DNA of 64,000 bases, taken from positions 682,001-746,000 of the forward strand of contig OZ017747.1 of assembly GCA_963969365.1 (NCBI GenBank). The letters run 5' to 3'. The translations under genes were made by a program, and so were the position numbers. This DNA comes from Asterochloris sp. CNOR1. Taxonomy: Eukaryota; Chlorophyta; Trebouxiophyceae; Trebouxiales; Trebouxiaceae. Of this stretch, positions 59,001-64,000 are shown one piece after another (the stretch's first letter is position 1; each line of letters begins with the position of its first letter). The notes under the pieces are model-generated. The model did not search any database and was not told the origin of the DNA. It saw nothing but the letters and a program-made list of their open reading frames with translations.

Positions 59001-62000
59001 CCATACACGTCAGCAGTCTCAGCAGACGCCACGCTCAGACCGCACAGCTCGTCGCTGCCCTGGCGCTCCACGCCCTCAGCAGCTGGCCCTGGTGCAGGCC
59101 TGGGCACCTGTGCCGCAGACTGGGCTTCACCGCTGCCGCTGCTGCCCTGTGCAGCAGTGCACTCCATGGGAATGGCCACATGGGAGCTGATGCTGTCCAT
59201 CTCAGAGTATGGCTCCTGCAGCCAGCACTTGGGTCGCTACATCAGAACAGCTGCGGCGGCCCACAAGTGGCGCTGCTGCCCTGGTGTGCAGCCGCTGCAG
59301 CTCGCTAGTGGTGGCACACAGCCACTGACAAGCCATGCAGCCCCAAAGAGTAGTCAAGCAGGCCCTGGCAAGCAGCCATGGCCCCTTGCCAAGCAGCCAT
59401 GCGGCGTGCTGAGCATGTATCACTGGCGCTGGCCGCGACAGGTACTTACGTGGCTGTGCGGAGTAGCGTGCAGGCCAATGCGCAGCCTTTGTCAATGCTG
59501 GCACCCACCTGCCCTGTGTGGGTGACCTCTGCCGCCAAGTTGGATGCAGAAGCAGCTGAGGGCTGCGGGAGGGTTCCGTCGGAGGCCCTGCCAGAGGTTT
59601 GGGCAGAGCGTCCCCGCGCAGCACCATGCCGCAGCGGCGCGGAGCTCCGGCGCTTGCGCGGCATGTGCTGCTCCGCTATCTGCTCTGCCACGCCCAACCC
59701 CGTCTTGCCCATCCCCGGCAAAGCAGGTTGCAGCCCCGAAGCATTTGTTAGCTCTGCCTTGTACACGGGGTTGTCCGTGAAAGACGGCTGCCCCGAGCTG
59801 GGACCAGATTGGGCCTGGCTCTGGCTGAGCCCTGCTGCCGGCTGGTGTGCACCCTGCTGTTGCTGCCTGGCGTCTGCACCACCAGCAGCAGCTGGCTCCG
59901 CTCCCTGCGTGCTGGCTCCTGTAGAGTAAAGGTCTGTGAATTGAGATGCCAGGGAGTCCTCTGCCTGCAGGCCCTCTGGGTGTAGGTCCGTGAGGTGCTG
60001 CCCCTGGTGCTCAGGCGGCGGGCCTGCCTGTTGTGGGCTTACACCACCCATGCCCTGCCACCTGACGTGGCTGGCTGCAGCTCCATCAGCCTGCACACAC
60101 CAGAGGCCAGTCTTTTAACAGGTTTGAGTCGATATCACAGTCACAGGGGAATTGCAGCAATGTCTGTAAGGGCTGGCAGAGTTTCCGCAGGCATCCAGCT
60201 GTTCAATACAATGTCATGGACTGCTCAGCAAGTGCACAGAGACTGACTTGGTCACCTGCCTCGCCCCCTCCTGTCTGGGCGGCCCAGCCTCTGCCGCGTG
60301 GCCCCGCTCAGCAGCAGCTGCCTCGCTGCCCGGCTGCTGGGGAGACAGGACCCCTTCATGACTGCCCTGCTTCTGGATCAGGAGGCGCTGCTGTGGGCCC
60401 AGGCGTGAGCGCTGCCGCGAGTTGCTGAAGCGCGAGAGGCTGAAGCGCGACCCGTGGCGGCGGCCCACAGAGGATCTACCCGAGCTGCTGTGCGAGAACT
60501 GGCGGCTCAGGTTAGCCAGGGCCGCCGTCATGGGCCCCGCCTCCTCAGGGGCTTCGTCCTCAGCAATGGAGTCCATCTGCAGCCAGAGCAGGTGGCAGCG
60601 CTTGTCCCAGTGGCCTTAGGGTAGACAAGGCCAGGCATGACCGCTGCTGCCATGGAAGTGGTGAACAGGTGACTTCAGACAGAGTGCCCTTAGGCAGCAG
60701 CACAGGCATCCCATCAGCAGCATTTGCAGTGCACAACCTCAACTAAGTTCTGCAGGCAGCAGCTTTTTTCTAATCCCAACTTTTCTACCTGCACCACTTC
60801 AGGCCCCCTCTTGCCTGACCAGCAGACAGGCCAGCATGAAGACCATGCTGCCTCGAGGATCGCAACAGCTCACCTCTGCAGGGTTGAACAGCCGATTCAG
60901 CTGGTGCAGGGCAGCCATGAAGCCTGCCGGCTGCTCTGGCTCATGCCTGACTTTGTCCTTGCGCTCCATGCTGCCCTCAATGTACTGCTCGTGCCAGGCA
61001 TTCCTGTCATGGCCACCCTGCAAGTGGGCCTGGCGCAGCACAACGTAGGCCTGCAGAAGCAGGCAGAGGACCAGTCAAAGGGATACATCGTCAAGCATCC
61101 CTGTCATTTGACTGCTCTGCAGGTGGGTCTGGTGCAGCACGACATTGGCCTGCAGAGACAGGCAGGCGGCTAGTCAGAAGGCGAGTCAGACAACTGCAGG
61201 GCATGCAGTAGCGCTCTGCAAGCCTGCAGCAGCATGCAGGCAGCCATGCAATAAATTGCTGGCGGTCTTGGATGAAGCACAGTGTGGGTCCGCTGGTACA
61301 TGAGCACAATGTAGGTCTGCTAAAACAGGCCATGTGCCAGCCTCTGGGTGGCAGGGGAGCACAGCATGACACAGCCTGAGGCTGAGTTAGGAAACAGCAA
61401 GCTGTGGCCTTTGACAAGCACACAGCGGCTTTGGTCCAGGGGATCAAGATCAGCAGGTGCTGTTCTGAAGCACATGTATGGTCTCTGTGCTCACACAGCA
61501 ACAAGCACCATGGTGCCAGGTGTTGAGCTCACCCTGTAATATTTCACCAGCAGCCACATCACCCAGGCACTCGCTAGGTAGACAAACACAAAGGGCAGCC
61601 TGCAGGCACAAGCCAGGCATCAAGCCGGGAAGGACACACAAAACGGAGCCACACAGCAGAGGCTGCAGTCATGCTTTGGCTGCAATGCAGATGCCATCAA
61701 GCTGCTGCCCTGCTGCCATTTTATGGCAAAGTGCGGAAGGCGGTGCATTGCGATGGTGCCACAATGGGTGTCTGGCTGTGCCTGCAGTTTTCAGGAGCTC
61801 ACCAGTAAAGGGCGGATCCCCGCTGTATGTTGCTCAGCGTCAGCTCCTGAAACTTTGAGGTGGCTGCCGGGCTGCCGCTGTTGGCCAGCCTGGCAGTCCT
61901 GCTCTGCGTCAAATTCACTGGAAGCACTGCAGGCAGAGGCAGGTGCAGCTCCAATGGCAACTACCACCACTGCACAAGCAGAAGCTTGGTGTGCTACCTT

Positions 62001-63295
62001 ACATGACCAAGCTGAACTTGAGAGGCAGCATGACATGCCCAGCTGATGCACTGAAGCATGAATCGGGCTGGAGCAATGCAGGCTGGCAACTCACGCATGA
62101 CACAGCCCAGAACGGTGAAAGGCAAGAAGATCTGGATGCCAAGGGTGCAGCACCAGGACATGATCTGCAGGCAGCAGAGCTCAAGGTTGCAGGACGTCTG
62201 TCGAGAAGCGAATGGTCGGCTTGCAGGTGCTGTTCAGCAAGAAGCCAGGCTTGCAGTCAGTCAATTGCAGCTTTCAGCAACAGCCTGTGTGCACAGTGCG
62301 GTGTGCCAGCGCTCACCAGAGAGTCCAAGCCAGCCGTGGCCAGCAGCTCCATGTCAGTTGTTCTAAAGACAGGGTACAGCCAAGTCCTGCATTCAAAGCA
62401 TATGTTCAACTGCTCACATGGACAACAACCAGCATTTCAGTTGGGACACAAGGCAGAAACCCCACCAGAGCTGCGAAATGCCGCCGACACGGAGAGGTGG
62501 GGGTTTGTTGAAGACCTGGGGAAGGTACTGCAGACAGGCAGTAGAGAGCAGCGGTGAAGATGCACTGACCGTCATGAAGCTCTACCTTGGCAAGAGGGAT
62601 GCAATTATTCTGTCACGAAGCACTCACAACAGGCCGCCCCAGACGCCTGCTAGTGGCACATTGCCAGCATTCATTCCAAGATGGATTGCTGGAGCATGAC
62701 GCCAGCAGACAGTGTGGATGGACTTGCTGGGCCTGTGGTTTTTTGGTGGTCAAGCGATGAGGGCACTCACCAGTCGCGTTGCATAAATCTTGATTTTGCC
62801 ACGAAAAGCAGCAAACACAAGCAGAAATATCAATCCAATGATGGCTGAAAACCAAAGCCTGCAGCAACCTGGGCATGGTGAGGTCGCCCCATAAGCATGG
62901 AGCAGGCGCCATGAAACACAAGTTGACAGCACTCACGCTGTCGTGATCTGTGTATCTGAGACATTGGTCTGCGCAGGCAAGGGAAATGTGATTGGGCAGC
63001 TCAATCCATGACAATGCTGCAGAGAGAACACAGCAATGTCAAGACTACACAGCAAACCTTATAGCAGGTGAAGCTTCCTGTAGGTGCACAAACCAAGGTG
63101 TGTCAGCCGTTTGGAGCCATGAGATCACTGCAGCCAGGGCCCTCAATCACCTGGTGGACAGTCAAAATTCAGAAGCTGCTCTGAAGGCCCAGGAGCAACA
63201 GTGGTGGCTCCAGGTGCACTGGTGCTGCCATTAAAATAAGCTGGAGCTGGAGCCGGGGCTAGCTCCGGACCCAGCACGGGAGTGCTGTTGGACAT
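50073..63295 (-). CDS. OSCA/CSC1 (7TM, DUF221) mechanosensitive-type cation channel with extra domains
   Basis: Membrane channel of the OSCA/TMEM63 family; 1,543 residues versus about 700-1,000 usually. Exons (minus): 63151-63295, 63058-63077, 62937-62968, 62771-62858, 62466-62515, 62317-62386, 62095-62164, 61803-61926, 61533-61599, 60874-61050, 60256-60576, 59509-60090, 58930-59215, 58318-58519, 57654-57856, 56926-57158, 56173-56370, 55678-55804, 54811-55028, 54285-54393, 53587-53771, 52851-52995, 52032-52187, 51570-51730, 51170-51296, 50873-50957, 50503-50613, 50073-50412; phases close. Landmarks: TM1 WFSAIIGLIFLLVFAAF; LPFVFVYLASAWVMWLLV; YAVLVMDVP; EF-hand loop DMNGDGEVTSEE (921-932); NLFPGSFEQVLVVRNHK; YFVFFNSQKDAA; VLPFIVGIILVPIGLF; FFFWDVFNVFLGAMFGG; VPNSSNFFINFVITQGIAM; LMLIFIIGLAFAATSPII; YESGG-like CFESGGRMWDN. 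Introns after 56926 and 51170 have GC donors. Long low-complexity inserts lie at about 282-680 and 745-910. Confidence 0.93.
53735..53990 (-). repeat. Upstream copy of an OSCA exon start with conserved acceptor
   Basis: The real exon start (minus, from 53771: GIIAQATVAICG) has a copy about 200 bp upstream in the preceding intron (minus, from about 53973: GVIALATATICG), each directly after a CTGCAG acceptor and in the same phase. The copy then reads TVRHAFTQ and a stop. Confidence 0.75.
54005..54195. repeat. Tandem duplication, about 105-bp unit, in OSCA intron
   Basis: Two adjacent copies: 54008-54090 and 54107-54192. Both contain cacaggagccctgctgcagc or its one-base variant, a catattgatct/catactgatct block and ttgagtgcgcctcttgtgtg. 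No coding content seen. Confidence 0.8.
54690..54845 (-). repeat. Downstream copy of an OSCA exon donor edge
   Basis: The exon end at 54811-54843 (minus: VFEAPGPEE then GTGAGC) is repeated about 90 bp into the intron at 54710-54740 (minus: SFEAPGPE then GTGAGC-like). Flanking cctcagacag words are also duplicated (54692 and 54782). Confidence 0.75.
54975..55345 (-). repeat. Upstream copy of an OSCA exon acceptor edge
   Basis: The exon start around 54980-55035 (minus: acceptor, then DFWSAK) is echoed about 300 bp upstream at 55290-55338; shared + strand word ggctgaccagaag followed by a cctgcgg / cttgcag acceptor. Confidence 0.65.
60985..61320 (-). repeat. Three serial copies of an OSCA exon start, all with in-phase acceptors
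   Basis: Real exon start at 61050 (minus: AYVVLRQAHLQGGH). Upstream copies begin at about 61152 (ANVVLHQTHLQSS) and 61313 (TYIVLMYQRTHTVLH). Each follows a GCAG acceptor and opens in the same reading phase as the true exon. Confidence 0.8.
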
Positions 63296-64000
63296 CTCAC
63301 TACAGAATTTGGCTGTTCACGTGCAGACTCGACAGAAAGCAAGAGGGAGTCAACCAGACTTGAACAGCGTTTAGACGAGCGCTTGATGGGGGCCTTCCGC
63401 CTCGGACTGCTGTGCCCAAAGCGTCAAGGGAATACGATCTTCGGTGGAGCACAGGTCTCAGGGGAGCTCAGGGACCTCAAGCCACGAGCTTGGCAGGGCA
63501 ATAGAGGTCCTGAGACATGCGTCACATCAAGGCGGATGCTGGATCAGTTGCTCGGCAATCTACAATGCAGACCAATCGGGACCATCATATGTAAAACTAC
63601 AATAATCGTCATCAACAAGCCACAGCTGGGGGTCCTATGACAGTTCAGTGACTCAATGGCAGATAAACCATATGACAGCCAGGAGGCAATGGGGAGGGTG
63701 GCCCACGAAGTTTGGGGTGAATTCCCCAGTAGCCTTGTCAAGGATGGAGATGATGTTGACATAAAGCTATTTAGCAGCCTAGTTACTGCCCCAGCTCAGG
63801 TCAACCCTGACAAAAGCCCACCCTGCAATCAAGCGATGCCTTGTCCCATGACCTCCTCACATTTGCTGTCGCCTAGGCAGTGCTAGATGATTCAAGAACT
63901 GCAACACGGCTACTCAATCAATGGTCTGGTTGCCCAAGTGGGAACAGTGAGGGCAACAGAGCAAGATACGATGCAAAGGCTAGCGTGACCCATCTCATTG
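63296..64000. other. Intergenic sequence upstream of OSCA gene
   Basis: Should include the OSCA promoter. Small open frames on both strands (for example + 63656-63886) carry no recognisable motif or splice structure. I see no transposon ends or RNA gene. Confidence 0.45.

Noticed and set aside
63383-63886. Small + strand frames near the window end
   Set aside because: No motif, no splice-consistent structure and no strong start; not supported as genes.
1-64000. CRISPR arrays, insertion sequences, rRNA or tRNA genes, intact retrotransposons
   Set aside because: Looked for repeat-spacer patterns, terminal repeats, transposase or reverse transcriptase motifs and tRNA-like cloverleaf blocks; none convincing, and the window is intron-rich eukaryotic DNA.

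Overview
The window looks like nuclear DNA of a unicellular green alga (Chlorophyta; lineage not resolvable by eye). The reasons are very high intron density (about 125 introns modelled here), GC-rich coding exons, acceptors that almost all read TGCAG, many Gln/Ala/Ser-rich coding tracts, and plant/algal-type families (OSCA channel, SUA/RBM5-type splicing factor, U-box/ARM protein) next to a dynein-2 intermediate chain, which implies a ciliated stage. I see no bacterial operon, rRNA, tRNA, CRISPR array or intact transposon. Exon models were built by hand from splice consensus, reading phase and family motifs. They close in frame for all genes except part of the U-box gene and one HRQ1 exon. 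Boundaries may be off by a base.

Layout: 1-2806 (-) U-box/armadillo-type protein, 3' end unresolved; 3846-6691 (-) CRAL-TRIO lipid-transfer protein; 6791-8811 (-) large disordered basic protein with repeated RLG motifs; 9386-11279 (+) HGG-type thioesterase; 11410-12750 (-) SUMO E2 UBC9; 13113-15960 (+) NAD(P)-binding COQ11/NDUFA9-like protein; 16180-20202 (-) dynein-2 intermediate chain WDR34; 20503-25587 (-) RBM5/SUA splicing factor; 25728-40162 (+) HRQ1 helicase with an N-terminal ubiquitin-like fold; 40430-42207 (+) SET-domain methyltransferase; 43146-43997 (-) GNAT acetyltransferase; 44747-46292 (+) Ser-rich orphan; 46445-48416 (-) DHHC palmitoyltransferase; 48464-49700 (+) NOL12/RRP17; 50073-63295 (-) very large OSCA/CSC1 channel.

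The genes are unrelated housekeeping functions (ubiquitin/SUMO, splicing, rRNA processing, DNA repair, lipid handling, protein lipidation, ion channel) and do not form a pathway. They are packed as alternating divergent and convergent pairs, with intergenic gaps as small as 47 bp.

The most unusual signal is not a gene. Beside many exons the adjoining intron carries degenerate extra copies of the exon edge, with the splice site often preserved and sometimes in phase. I found this in the U-box, HRQ1 (three places), Ser-rich and OSCA (four places) genes, and a related 34-bp array sits on the SET stop codon. A second signal is a high proportion of GC-AG introns (six firm cases). A third is protein architecture: an EF-hand loop and about 650 residues of extra sequence in the OSCA channel.
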